DNA of 32,203 nucleotides, from NCBI GenBank assembly GCA_031127075.1, contig JARIFA010000020.1, positions 1-32,203 on the forward strand. Direction: 5' to 3'. Positions 7,214 through 15,279 of the stretch are shown one piece after another. Each line of letters starts with the position of its first letter. The first letter of the stretch is position 1. This stretch comes from Gemmatimonadota bacterium (GTDB taxonomy: Bacteria; Gemmatimonadota; Gemmatimonadetes; Gemmatimonadales; Gemmatimonadaceae). The translations under genes were made by a program, and so were the position numbers. The notes beneath the pieces are model-generated. The model was not told the DNA's origin, searched no databases, and saw only the letters and a program-made list of their open reading frames with translations.

Positions 7214-8979
7214 ACGCTCGTACCCCCGTCGATAGAACGTGCCCGGAGACTCCGAGCCACCGCCGCTTTCACCACCGGATCCTTGTCGGCGGCGAACGCC
7301 TCGAGTGTACGCCGCGCCGTCGGGGTCCCGACCTGCCCGAGGGCGATCGCCGCGGCCGCGCGGAGCTCGGTGTCGCCGCCCCGGGCGAAGAGACCACCCG
7401 AGACCGTCAGCATCGCCTCGAGGTCGGGGACGCCCCCATCCCCGCAGACGCTGCCGAAGAGTTCGAACAGCGCGAGCCGCTCTGAGCGGTCCATCTCGCG
7501 AATCGCCTTCCCCTTGATGAGCGCGGCCACCCGCGGGCGGACGGCGGCGACGCGGCGCGCGGTGAGCGTCTTGATGGCCGGCACGCGCAGCTCGCGCACC
7601 GGATCGGCGATCAGCGGCTCGAGGGCGGCGATCGCATCGGGACTGCCGATCGCGGTGAGCGCCGCCAGCGCCGCGAGTCGCACCTCTTGCTCCGCGGTCG
7701 AATGGACGACCCCGGCGAGGGGGGCGACCGCCGCGGTGACGCCGAGACGACCCGAAAGGCGTGCGGCTTCGATCGCCACCGACGCCCGGGGGTCCGCGAC
7801 AAGCCGGACGAGGTCGGCGGTGTGCGAGATCGCGAGGCGCTCGATGACCGCGGCGACCGTCGTCCGGAGCGTACCGTTATGAGTCCGCGCCGAGAAGTCG
7901 AGGAGCGTGGCGATCGCCCCGACTTTCAGATAGCCGAAGAGGTCGACGAGGTCGTCCTCGCTCGGCAGTACCTCGACCCCCTCCAGCACGTCGAGCATCC
8001 GCGCGAGCGTCTCCTGCGTGCTCATCCGTTCGGCGAGTTGGCCGAGGGTCCGCCGGTCCGCGTCCGCGAGGTCGGGGGCTCGCTCGAGGACCAGGAGGAC
8101 CTCGCGGACGGCGTAGGCCACGGAGTTGAAGTGGCCACGGTCGATGAAGTGCACACAGAGGGATTCGATCGCCTCGACCGCCTCGGCGCGCACCGTCGGG
8201 TCCGTCTGCTCCTCGAAGATGTCAAAGAGGGACCCCAACACCGCCCGACGCAGATCGAGCGCCTGCTCTCGGGTCGCTTCGGACCGGAGGTACTCCATCT
8301 CCGCCGCGAGGAACGCGTGGGGGGTCCCCTGCGCCTCCGCGGTTCGAATCACCGTCGACGCTCGGCGCGCGGGCACCGCGGTGGGCCGCCCCTCGCGCAG
8401 CCCACGGAGGGCCTCCTCCACGGTGGGCGCCTCTGCGGGGCGGACACTCCAGAGTCCCGGTGACTCCCCTGGGACGAGCGGCGGCGTCTGATCGAAGGTC
8501 TCGATGTACTGATAGCGTAGGTAGAGAAAATCCTGCTCCCACATCAGCGTCAGCAGGTCATCGTCCTCCGCCGTCGCCCGCCGCGCGGACGCGAGACACC
8601 GGAGCAACCCGACGAGCTCCGCACCCTCGAAGCCCCGATAGAGGGAGAGTTCGCGGACCCCGTCTTTATAGAGCAGCCAGGGGAGCGAGTCCCCGGCGAT
8701 CTGCGGCATCTCGTGGACGACGACGCCGTGCCAGAGCAGCGCCGTCTCGGTCACGGTCAGCTCCACCCCGTCCACCTGGCCGAAGAGCGCCCGGAATCCG
8801 GCACGCGACGCATCCAGCGACCGGACATAGGCTGGGTTGTTCGCCATGTAGAGCTGGTGCGCCCGCATCACCTTGTCGAAGAAGCGGAACGCGTCGACGA
8901 CCAGCTGCGGGTCCGCCGGCAATGCCGCCGCGGCCCCCCCTGGCCCTGACACCCTCGGATCGCCTTGTGCTTCGGTCAC
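7210..8979 (-). CDS. HEAT-repeat protein, first gene of the HD-GYP operon
   Basis: The 589-residue protein has no catalytic motif that I can recognise. Residues ~27-130 form a module like that of the downstream HD-GYP protein. The centre is largely helical. The C-terminal ~240 residues contain several HEAT-type repeats of about 30 residues, with recurring segments such as VRLAALAALTAIGSPDAI and LRAAAAIALGQVGTPTAR. HEAT repeats usually mediate protein binding, so a partner or scaffold of the HD-GYP protein is plausible but inferred. The GTG at 8979 lies inside the first copy of the repeat in the lexA intergenic region. No good Shine-Dalgarno is seen. Confidence 0.82.
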   Translation of the reverse strand: MTEAQGDPRVSGPGGAAAALPADPQLVVDAFRFFDKVMRAHQLYMANNPAYVRSLDASRAGFRALFGQVDGVELTVTETALLWHGVVVHEMPQIAGDSLPWLLYKDGVRELSLYRGFEGAELVGLLRCLASARRATAEDDDLLTLMWEQDFLYLRYQYIETFDQTPPLVPGESPGLWSVRPAEAPTVEEALRGLREGRPTAVPARRASTVIRTAEAQGTPHAFLAAEMEYLRSEATREQALDLRRAVLGSLFDIFEEQTDPTVRAEAVEAIESLCVHFIDRGHFNSVAYAVREVLLVLERAPDLADADRRTLGQLAERMSTQETLARMLDVLEGVEVLPSEDDLVDLFGYLKVGAIATLLDFSARTHNGTLRTTVAAVIERLAISHTADLVRLVADPRASVAIEAARLSGRLGVTAAVAPLAGVVHSTAEQEVRLAALAALTAIGSPDAIAALEPLIADPVRELRVPAIKTLTARRVAAVRPRVAALIKGKAIREMDRSERLALFELFGSVCGDGGVPDLEAMLTVSGGLFARGGDTELRAAAAIALGQVGTPTARRTLEAFAADKDPVVKAAVARSLRARSIDGGTSV

Positions 8980-9012
8980 TGTTCGGATAGGGTTACTTCG
9001 GTGACTGTTCGG
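8971..9012. promoter_or_regulatory. Duplicated 16-base element between lexA and the HEAT gene (candidate LexA operator)
   Basis: TTCGGTCACTGTTCGG (8971-8986) and TTCGGTGACTGTTCGG (8997-9012) differ at one base and are 26 bases apart start to start. Each copy is itself a direct repeat of TTCGG at an 11-base period, giving (C)TTC-N7-GTTC. That geometry recalls the direct-repeat SOS box GTTC-N7-GTTC known in Alphaproteobacteria. Position upstream of lexA makes autoregulation plausible. The first copy covers the HEAT gene start codon. Binding by this LexA is inference. Confidence 0.5.
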
Positions 9013-9067
9013 GCGTCCTCTCGGTGAGGCGGCCGGCCGGCTGCCTTCCGTTCCTCACTTCCGCCGC

Positions 9068-9073
9068 AGGTGG
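9068..9073 (+). promoter_or_regulatory. lexA ribosome binding site
   Basis: AGGTGG precedes the lexA ATG at 9077 by three bases after its last G (six after the AGG core). It supports this start. Unlike rlmN and truA, lexA therefore has a leader. Confidence 0.55.
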
Positions 9074-9076
9074 CCG

Positions 9077-9685
9077 ATGCCGCTGACCAAGAAACAGCGC
9101 GAAATCCTGACCTACCTCTCCGACTACTCGTCTGCGCACGGCTACGCGCCGAGCTTCGAGGAGATCGCCGAGCAGTTCAACTATAACTCGCTGGCCACGG
9201 TCCACGAACACCTGAGCAATCTCGAGCGCAAGGGATACATCCGGCGGAGTTATAACGAAAGCCGGGCGATCGAGATTCTCCCGAGTGATGCGACGCCTCG
9301 CTCGATCGAACTGCCGATCCTCGGCGCGGTGGCCGCCGGGGCGCCGATCGAAGCGTACGACGGGACCGACACCCTCGCCGTGCCCGATGATTTCGTGCGG
9401 CGCGGGGGCGCGCACTATGTGCTCCAGGTGCGCGGGCAGTCGATGATCGAGGATCAGATCGCCGATGGCGACTTCGTCGTCGTGCAGGACCGGCCGGCGG
9501 CCGACAACGGCCAGATGGTGATCGCGATGATCGACGACGCCGGCGCGACGGTGAAGCGGTACTACCGGGAGCGCGATGGGCGGATCCGGCTTCAGCCGGC
9601 CAATGCGACGATGGCACCGATCTACGTCCGCGAGGACCAGATCCGTGTGCAGGGGATCGTCGTCGGGGTGATGCGCCGCTACTGA
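9077..9685 (+). CDS. lexA: LexA repressor
   Basis: LexA is the SOS-response repressor that self-cleaves when stimulated by RecA filaments. The 202-residue protein has an N-terminal winged helix (about 1-65) with recognition-helix region SLATVHEHLSNLE, closer to the Gram-positive TVHxHL pattern than to the E. coli form. The cleavage site is Ala87-Gly88 in GAVAAGAP. The catalytic dyad is Ser122 (GQSM) and Lys160 (ATVKRYY). All elements for autoproteolysis are intact. It is divergent from the HEAT operon, with the duplicated element between them, and its stop overlaps the convergent GAF gene by seven bases. Confidence 0.97.
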   Translation: MPLTKKQREILTYLSDYSSAHGYAPSFEEIAEQFNYNSLATVHEHLSNLERKGYIRRSYNESRAIEILPSDATPRSIELPILGAVAAGAPIEAYDGTDTLAVPDDFVRRGGAHYVLQVRGQSMIEDQIADGDFVVVQDRPAADNGQMVIAMIDDAGATVKRYYRERDGRIRLQPANATMAPIYVREDQIRVQGIVVGVMRRY

Positions 9686-10917
9686 GGCGGCGCCTCTCCT
9701 CGCCAGAGCGCCCGGGCGAGGTCGTTCTCCACAACGATCGCCGCAACCACGAGTCCGAGGAGGTTGACGCGCGCCACGTCCTCCTCGGTGAAGTGTCCCT
9801 GCTGGACCCGGTTGCCGACGTTGACGACACCGTGAAGCCCGCCGCGCCACACCAGCGGGAACGAGATGAACGACCCAGCGGTCCGGTAATCATCGCGGGT
9901 CTGCAACTGCGCCTTCGCGTCGACGGCGTCCGTCACGAGCAGCGGTTCGCGGCGCACCGCCACCTGCCCCGCCACCCCCTCGCCGAACGGGACGATGCGG
10001 CCGAGCGTGACCGTCGGGGGGAGCCCCCGCCCCGCGGCGAGGTACAACGTCGCCGCCGCCGGGGCGACGAGGAACAGCGAGCAGCGGGCCGCCTCCAGAT
10101 CGTCCCCGAGGAGCGCGAGGAGACCATCGGTCAGCGCTGCCGGCTCCCGCGTGGCGCTCGCGACGGCGAGGAGCCGCTCCAGCAGCGCGAGCGTCCGGGT
10201 CCGCGCTCGCAGGGACTCCCCGCGGCGATGCAACTCGATCTCCGCCTGCTCCAGATGATGCGCCGCCACCGCGGCCTCCGACGCGGCCGCCGCGAGGCGA
10301 CGCGCCTGCTGCCGGACGGCCTCCTCGAGTTCGGCCTGCGCGCGCTCGGTCGACGCCGACCGGTTCATCATCTCGGCGTGCACCCGCTCGACGATCGTCT
10401 CGACACTCGCCTCGGCTTCATCACGGGCGAGCAGGGCGGCATGCTTCGCGAGGGCCAGACCGTACAGCGCCACGGCCGGTTCGAGGCGCTCCGCCGCGCG
10501 GACGCCGAAGACGCGCCGCGGCTCCCAGAGGACGAGCACCCCGTGCAACACCCCCTCCACCGCGAGTCCGCGGACGGCGAGTGTGCCGTCGGCGGTCGCC
10601 GGCGTGAGGCCCAGCAGGCGCGCATAGGCGGCGGGCTCCTCCCGGACATCCGCGAAGGCGCCGGCCTCCCGGATCCCGCGTTCGACGGCCTGGGGCAGTT
10701 GGCCGAGGGAGAGCTCCATCGAGGCCGGATCGACCCGACCATCCCGGACGGTCCAACGGGCCCGGAGCAGTTCCGCGCGGCTGTCAAACGTCAGGTACGC
10801 GAGCCGGGCGTCGCGGTCGTCCTCGGCGACGACTCCGTCGAGCGCCACGAGGGCCGCCTCGAGGGAGGCGGCCCCGCCGAGGGCGAGCGCGAGACCGGGC
10901 AGGGAGCGTGACGACAT
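9679..10917 (-). CDS. GAF-domain protein with central coiled coil
   Basis: A 412-residue cytosolic protein. Residues 1-160 form an alpha/beta region that may be a divergent GAF-like sensor domain. Residues ~165-240 are Ala/Glu/Arg-rich and strongly helical, probably a coiled coil. Residues ~245-398 are a recognisable GAF domain, including FGEGVAGQVAVRREPLLVTD and SFPLVWRGGLHGVVNVGNR. No output domain (kinase, GGDEF, HD or DNA binding) is present, so it probably signals by protein contacts; the ligand is unknown. I chose the ATG at 10917. The frame is open for 233 codons further upstream, but those lie antisense to truA. It ends convergently against lexA. Confidence 0.82.
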   Translation of the reverse strand: MSSRSLPGLALALGGAASLEAALVALDGVVAEDDRDARLAYLTFDSRAELLRARWTVRDGRVDPASMELSLGQLPQAVERGIREAGAFADVREEPAAYARLLGLTPATADGTLAVRGLAVEGVLHGVLVLWEPRRVFGVRAAERLEPAVALYGLALAKHAALLARDEAEASVETIVERVHAEMMNRSASTERAQAELEEAVRQQARRLAAAASEAAVAAHHLEQAEIELHRRGESLRARTRTLALLERLLAVASATREPAALTDGLLALLGDDLEAARCSLFLVAPAAATLYLAAGRGLPPTVTLGRIVPFGEGVAGQVAVRREPLLVTDAVDAKAQLQTRDDYRTAGSFISFPLVWRGGLHGVVNVGNRVQQGHFTEEDVARVNLLGLVVAAIVVENDLARALWRGEAPPQ

Positions 10918-10970
10918 CAGGTCGGGTGGCGTGCGATGGCGGAAGTCTATCGGCGGTGCCGGTGCTTCGC

Positions 10971-11000
10971 TTGAAGCCCCCCCACGCGTCCCGCTAAGTT
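10971..11000 (+). promoter_or_regulatory. Promoter of the truA-pur operon, leaderless configuration
   Basis: TTGAAG (10971-10976) and TAAGTT (10995-11000) are separated by 18 bases. The -10 ends seven bases before the truA ATG at 11008, so the transcript should start about at the initiation codon. No Shine-Dalgarno sequence is present. Confidence 0.6.
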
Positions 11001-11007
11001 TCTCCGA

Positions 11008-11790
11008 ATGGCGGAGCGGACCTTCCAGCTGGTCCTGCAGTACGACGGAACGGACTTCGCCGGTTGGCAGGTCCAGCCCGACCGCCGCACCGTGCAGGGT
11101 GAGCTGGAGGCGGCCCTGCAGCGCCTCGTCGACGCCCCGATCCGGGTCACTGGGGCCGGGCGCACCGACGCCGGGGTGCACGCCCGCGGACAGGCCGTGG
11201 GCGTCCAACTTCGGGCGCACTGGACCCCTGAGCGACTTCAGCGCGCGTTGAACGGCCAGTTGCCTGCCGACCTCTGGGTAGCCGACGTGCGAGCGATGCA
11301 TCCCGAGTTTCACGCCCGGTTCAGCGCCACCGCCCGGCGGTACACCTATGCGATCGGGACCGCCGCGGACGCCGGATCCCCCTTCCGCCGCCGCTTCGCG
11401 ACGCCGTGGCACGAGCCGATGGACCGCCCAGCCCTCGACTGGTGTGCCGAGCGCCTCGCCGGGGCCCATGTGTTCCGGGCATTCGCCGTCCGCGGCACCG
11501 CGCCCGACACGGATGACCATCGATGCGAGGTGACCCTCGCGCGCTGGCGTCCATCCGCCGCCCCGGAGGGGGGCGACCTCGTCTTCGAGATCGCGGCAAA
11601 CCGGTTCCTGCATCATATGGTGCGGTTCCTCGTCGGGACGATGCTCGACGTCGGGCGCGGACGCCGCCCCCGTGAGTCGTTCGCGACCCTGCTCACGGCC
11701 GCGACGAACGACGAGGTCTCCCCCCCGGCACCACCGATGGGGCTCTGCCTCGAGGCCGTCACCTACCCTCCCGAGCTCTACGCCGCCTGA
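11008..11790 (+). CDS. truA: tRNA pseudouridine(38-40) synthase TruA
   Basis: TruA isomerises uridines 38-40 in the tRNA anticodon stem-loop. The 260-residue product begins with the typical LQYDGTDFAGWQVQP. It carries the catalytic aspartate Asp54 in GAGRTDAGVHA. The C-terminal half contains NRFLHHMVRFLVGTMLDVGRG, the second family signature. Length is normal. It opens a plus-strand run of eleven genes ending at purF. Its TGA overlaps the next ATG (TGATG). Confidence 0.97.
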   Translation: MAERTFQLVLQYDGTDFAGWQVQPDRRTVQGELEAALQRLVDAPIRVTGAGRTDAGVHARGQAVGVQLRAHWTPERLQRALNGQLPADLWVADVRAMHPEFHARFSATARRYTYAIGTAADAGSPFRRRFATPWHEPMDRPALDWCAERLAGAHVFRAFAVRGTAPDTDDHRCEVTLARWRPSAAPEGGDLVFEIAANRFLHHMVRFLVGTMLDVGRGRRPRESFATLLTAATNDEVSPPAPPMGLCLEAVTYPPELYAA

Positions 11791-12455
11791 TGCGCCTCTA
11801 CCTCGCCTCCGTCCTCCCCGATGAGATCGAGTGGGCCCACACGATGGGCTGGTGCGACGGCATCGTCGCGACCCCCGGGGTCCTCGCCGCGACCGTGCCG
11901 CACGCCGACCCGCGCGAGATCCTGTCCGAGGTCGCGGCGGTCTGGTCGCTGCCGATCTTCACGAGCGTCGGGTCCCTCCAGGCGGACCAGATCGTCCGCG
12001 ACGGGAAGGCGCTCGCCCGACTCGCGGAACAGGTGATCGTAGCGGTGCCGTTCATCGAGGATGCGATTCCCGCCCTGCCCCGGCTCCGCGCCGATGGCAT
12101 CCGCTGCGCGGCCACCTTTGTGCATTCCGTCGCGCAGGGCGTCCTCGCCGCGAAGGCCGGGGCCGCGCACGTCGTCGTCTCGGTCGACGCACTCGAGGCG
12201 GTCGGCCAGTCAGGGGACGCCGTGATTCGTGACCTCCGGCTCGCGCTGGATCGTTCCTTGCTCGAATGCGACGTCGTGGCCGGTGCGCCCGCGAACGCGA
12301 CGCGCTTCGGCGACCTCGCCGCCGCCGGCGCGGATGCCGCCGTGCTCTCGCCGGAGGGGCTCCGCGCCCTCCAGCAGCACCCGCTGACGGACCGCGGGGT
12401 CGACCGCTTCCTCGTCGACGTCAGCCGCCGCGCCAAGCCCCGACGCGCCCGATGA
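11790..12455 (+). CDS. Fructose-6-phosphate aldolase/TalC-like protein lacking the catalytic lysine
   Basis: The 221-residue product aligns along its length with the small transaldolase family (FSA/TalC), about 220 residues in E. coli FsaA. Key active-site residues are replaced at the aligned positions. Schiff-base Lys85 is Ala85 (VIVAVPF against VVKVPV), Asp6 is Ala6 (LYLAS against LYLDT), and the TTNPS loop is VATPG at 26-30. The barrel framework remains: ADGI, AAKAGAAHVVVSVD and AAAGADAAVLSPEGL. It is therefore probably a pseudoenzyme, or has another chemistry or a binding role. It overlaps truA (TGATG) and htrA (ATGA). Homology is clear; function is unknown. Confidence 0.78.
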   Translation: MRLYLASVLPDEIEWAHTMGWCDGIVATPGVLAATVPHADPREILSEVAAVWSLPIFTSVGSLQADQIVRDGKALARLAEQVIVAVPFIEDAIPALPRLRADGIRCAATFVHSVAQGVLAAKAGAAHVVVSVDALEAVGQSGDAVIRDLRLALDRSLLECDVVAGAPANATRFGDLAAAGADAAVLSPEGLRALQQHPLTDRGVDRFLVDVSRRAKPRRAR

Positions 12456-13849
12456 GCCCCACCGCGCCACGCCTCGTCCTGCTCCTGGTCGGCCTGCTCT
12501 GGGCCGCGCCCGCCGCGGCGCAGGGGGCGGGCGACGGTCGCGGCCTCGACACCCTCCGCCGCGCCATCGACTCGAGCCGTCGCACGGTCATCACGACCGC
12601 CGTCGCACGGGTTGCCCCCGCCGTCGTCACCGTGCAGACCGAGCGCGTCGAGCGGACGACGGCGACCCCGCTCGACGTCTTCTTCGGCGCGCGGCCCGGG
12701 AGCCAGGTGCAGGCGGGGATAGGCTCGGGGTTCATCATCGACGCGTCCGGCGTCATCGTGACCAACGCCCACGTCGTCCAGGGCGCGAGCCGGATCAACG
12801 TGGCGCTCCGTGACGGCACGACCTATCCCGCGACACTCGTCGGCGCGGATGAGCTCAACGACATCGCCGTCCTGCGGATCGACGCGCGCGGCCTGCCGAC
12901 CGCCCCCCTCGGCAACTCGCGCGACCTCCTCCTCGGCGAATGGGTCGTCGCCATCGGGAATCCCTTCGGCTTCCTGCTTGGCAACAGCGAGCCCTCGGTC
13001 ACCGTCGGCGTCGTGAGCGGCGTGGGCCGCAACCTCACGGGACGCGGGGATGGTCCGAGCGTCTACGTCGACATGATCCAGACCGACGCCTCGATCAACC
13101 CGGGGAACTCGGGTGGGCCGCTCATCTCGGCCGGCGGCGAGGTCATCGGGGTCAACAGCTCGATCTACAGCCCGACCGGCGGGAGCGTCGGGCTTGGCTT
13201 CGCCATCCCCATCGATCGCGCCCGACGCGTGACGGAGGACCTCCTCGCGCACGGCACGATCCGGCGACCGTGGATCGGGGCGAAGGTCGCGCCGGCGACG
13301 CCCGGCGCCAGCCGCGGGAGCCTCACCACCGGGGCGACCATCGATCGGGTCGTGACCGGCAGCCCGGCCGCTGAGGCCGGGCTGCGCGCCGGCGACGTCA
13401 TCGTCCGCAGTCGGGATCGCGCCATCCGCAATGCCTACGATTGGGAGGCGGAACTGCTCGACCTTCGCGTGGGGGAGCGCGTCCCGCTTCAGGTGCGGCG
13501 CGGCGCGCGGGAAGAGCGCTTCGCGGTGCAGGTGAAGGACCTCCCCGAAGTGGGCGCCGAACGCGTGGCCGTGCTCCGCGAACTCGAGTTGATCACCCTG
13601 ACCGCGGCGATCCGCGCGGAGCGCGGCGTGAAATCGCCGCAGGGCGCTGTCGTCGTCGGCGTCAGCGACCGCGTCGCCCAGGCCCTCGGCATCCGGGCCG
13701 GCGACGTGATCGTGCAGATCAACAACACGCCCGTGACCGACGCGCAGCAGGTCGCCGCGTTGCTCCAGGCCGCCGGGGGCCGCGGACCGATCCGGCTGTT
13801 CCTCGAGCGCGCCGGCGCCGTCTACTCGACCGATTTCCGCATCTCATGA
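12452..13849 (+). CDS. DegP/HtrA-family periplasmic serine protease
   Basis: This is a 465-residue trypsin-like protease of the HtrA family, which degrades or refolds damaged envelope proteins. It has an N-terminal signal peptide (hydrophobic LVLLLVGLLWA, then AAAQ as the likely cleavage region around residues 21-24). The catalytic triad is His107 (VTNAHVV), Asp137 (LNDIAVL) and Ser220 (NPGNSGGPL). Two PDZ domains follow, at about residues 270-365 and 385-460. The second carries a GVSDRVAQALGIRAGDVI ligand-binding region. The ATG at 12452 was chosen for its ATGA overlap and for the signal peptide it exposes; the upstream open frame encodes Arg-rich out-of-frame sequence. Confidence 0.95.
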   Translation: MSPTAPRLVLLLVGLLWAAPAAAQGAGDGRGLDTLRRAIDSSRRTVITTAVARVAPAVVTVQTERVERTTATPLDVFFGARPGSQVQAGIGSGFIIDASGVIVTNAHVVQGASRINVALRDGTTYPATLVGADELNDIAVLRIDARGLPTAPLGNSRDLLLGEWVVAIGNPFGFLLGNSEPSVTVGVVSGVGRNLTGRGDGPSVYVDMIQTDASINPGNSGGPLISAGGEVIGVNSSIYSPTGGSVGLGFAIPIDRARRVTEDLLAHGTIRRPWIGAKVAPATPGASRGSLTTGATIDRVVTGSPAAEAGLRAGDVIVRSRDRAIRNAYDWEAELLDLRVGERVPLQVRRGAREERFAVQVKDLPEVGAERVAVLRELELITLTAAIRAERGVKSPQGAVVVGVSDRVAQALGIRAGDVIVQINNTPVTDAQQVAALLQAAGGRGPIRLFLERAGAVYSTDFRIS

Positions 13850-15279
13850 CGCACACCCAGTATCGCTCGCCGCTCGCCGAACGCTACGCCTCCGCGGCGA
13901 TGCTCACCCTCTGGAGCCCGCAGACCCGGCACGGGCTCTGGCGCCGCCTCTGGCTCGCGCTGGCGGAGTCCGAGCAGGCCCTTGGCATCGCCATCCCCGA
14001 CGAGGCGCTGACGCAGATGCGCGCGCACCTCGACGACATCGACTTCGAGGCGGTGGCGACGTACGAGGCACGCTTCAAGCACGATGTGATGGCACACGTC
14101 CACGCCTTCGGGGACCGCGCGCCGGCGGCCCGCGGCGTCATCCACCTCGGGGCGACGAGCTGCTTCGTCACCGACAACGGCGACCTCCTCCAGATGCGGC
14201 AGGGACTGCTCCTGCTGCAGGCGCGCCTCGTCGCCGTCCTGCGCGCCCTCGCCGCCTTCGCCGAGCAGTGGCGCGACGAGCCCACGCTCGGCTACACGCA
14301 CCTCCAGGCGGCGCAGCTCACCACCGTCGGCAAGCGCGCCACGCTCTGGATGCAGGATCTCGTCCTCGACCTGCGCGACCTCGAGCATCGGCTCGCGACG
14401 CTCCCGCTCCGCGGCGTGAAGGGCACCACCGGCACGCAGGCGAGCTTCCTCGAATTGCTCGGCGGCGACCACGCGCAGGTGCGGCGTCTCGACACGATGG
14501 TGTGCGAGCGGATGGGCGTCCCCGCCTCGATCCCGGTGAGCGGACAGACGTACACGCGCAAACTCGATGCGCAGGTGCTCGATGTGCTCGACGGCGTCGC
14601 GGCAAGCGCCGCGAAGCTCGCGAGCGACGTCCGGATGCTCCAGGCGTTCGGGGAGATCGAGGAACCGTTCGGGAAGGATCAAATCGGGTCGAGTGCGATG
14701 GCGTACAAGCGCAACCCGATGAAGTGCGAGCGGATCAATTCGCTCGCCCGCTTCATCCGGTCGGTGGCCGGCACCGCGAACGAGACGCACGGCGTCCAGT
14801 ACTTCGAGCGGACGCTGGATGATTCCGCGATCCGCCGATTGGTCCTCCCCGAAGCGTTCCTCGCGACCGATGCGACGCTCATCCTGCTCGAAACGGTGGT
14901 GCGCGGGCTCGAGGTCCACCCGGCCCGGATCCGGGCGCGGATCGCTGAAGAGCTGCCTTTCATGGCGACGGAGTCCCTCCTCGTGCAGGCGGTGCAGGCG
15001 GGCGGCGACCGTCAGGAGGCGCACGAGGTGATCCGGCGGCACTCGATCGCCGCCGCCCGCGCGATGAAGGACGAGGGGCGACCGAACGACCTGCTGCAGC
15101 GGCTGGCCGGCGATCCCGAGTTCCCCGTGGACGCCGCGGCGATGGGCGAGGCGCTCGACCCGCGCCGATTCATCGGCCGTGCCGCCGCTCAGGTCGATGA
15201 TTTCCTCGCCGAGATCGTGCGACCGATCCTCGCGGCACACGCCGCGCCGGCCGCCGGCGCCGACGAGGTGCGTGTATGA
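13846..15279 (+). CDS. purB: Adenylosuccinate lyase, animal ADSL-like type
   Basis: PurB cleaves SAICAR to AICAR and adenylosuccinate to AMP, each releasing fumarate. The 477-residue protein of the fumarase/aspartase superfamily has the signature [11 protein letters not shown] (281-291), whose serines lie on the catalytic loop. The conserved His152 is in [15 protein letters not shown]. It is unusually like the animal enzyme from memory: [52 protein letters not shown] and [12 protein letters not shown] all have close ADSL counterparts, and the length is close to 484. The ATG at 13846 overlaps the htrA stop (ATGA). The upstream open frame is a shadow of htrA. Confidence 0.95.
   Translation: MTHTQYRSPLAERYASAAMLTLWSPQTRHGLWRRLWLALAESEQALGIAIPDEALTQMRAHLDDIDFEAVATYEARFKHDVMAHVHAFGDRAPAARGVIHLGATSCFVTDNGDLLQMRQGLLLLQARLVAVLRALAAFAEQWRDEPTLGYTHLQAAQLTTVGKRATLWMQDLVLDLRDLEHRLATLPLRGVKGTTGTQASFLELLGGDHAQVRRLDTMVCERMGVPASIPVSGQTYTRKLDAQVLDVLDGVAASAAKLASDVRMLQAFGEIEEPFGKDQIGSSAMAYKRNPMKCERINSLARFIRSVAGTANETHGVQYFERTLDDSAIRRLVLPEAFLATDATLILLETVVRGLEVHPARIRARIAEELPFMATESLLVQAVQAGGDRQEAHEVIRRHSIAAARAMKDEGRPNDLLQRLAGDPEFPVDAAAMGEALDPRRFIGRAAAQVDDFLAEIVRPILAAHAAPAAGADEVRV

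Noticed and set aside
5750-7882. 710-codon plus-strand open frame antisense to the HD-GYP and HEAT genes
   Set aside because: It crosses two well-supported genes, has low-complexity charged composition and no recognisable domain.
10918-11616. 233-codon N-terminal extension of the GAF protein
   Set aside because: It is antisense to truA and its promoter, with Gly/Arg/Pro-rich composition. The internal ATG at 10917 begins the plausible protein.
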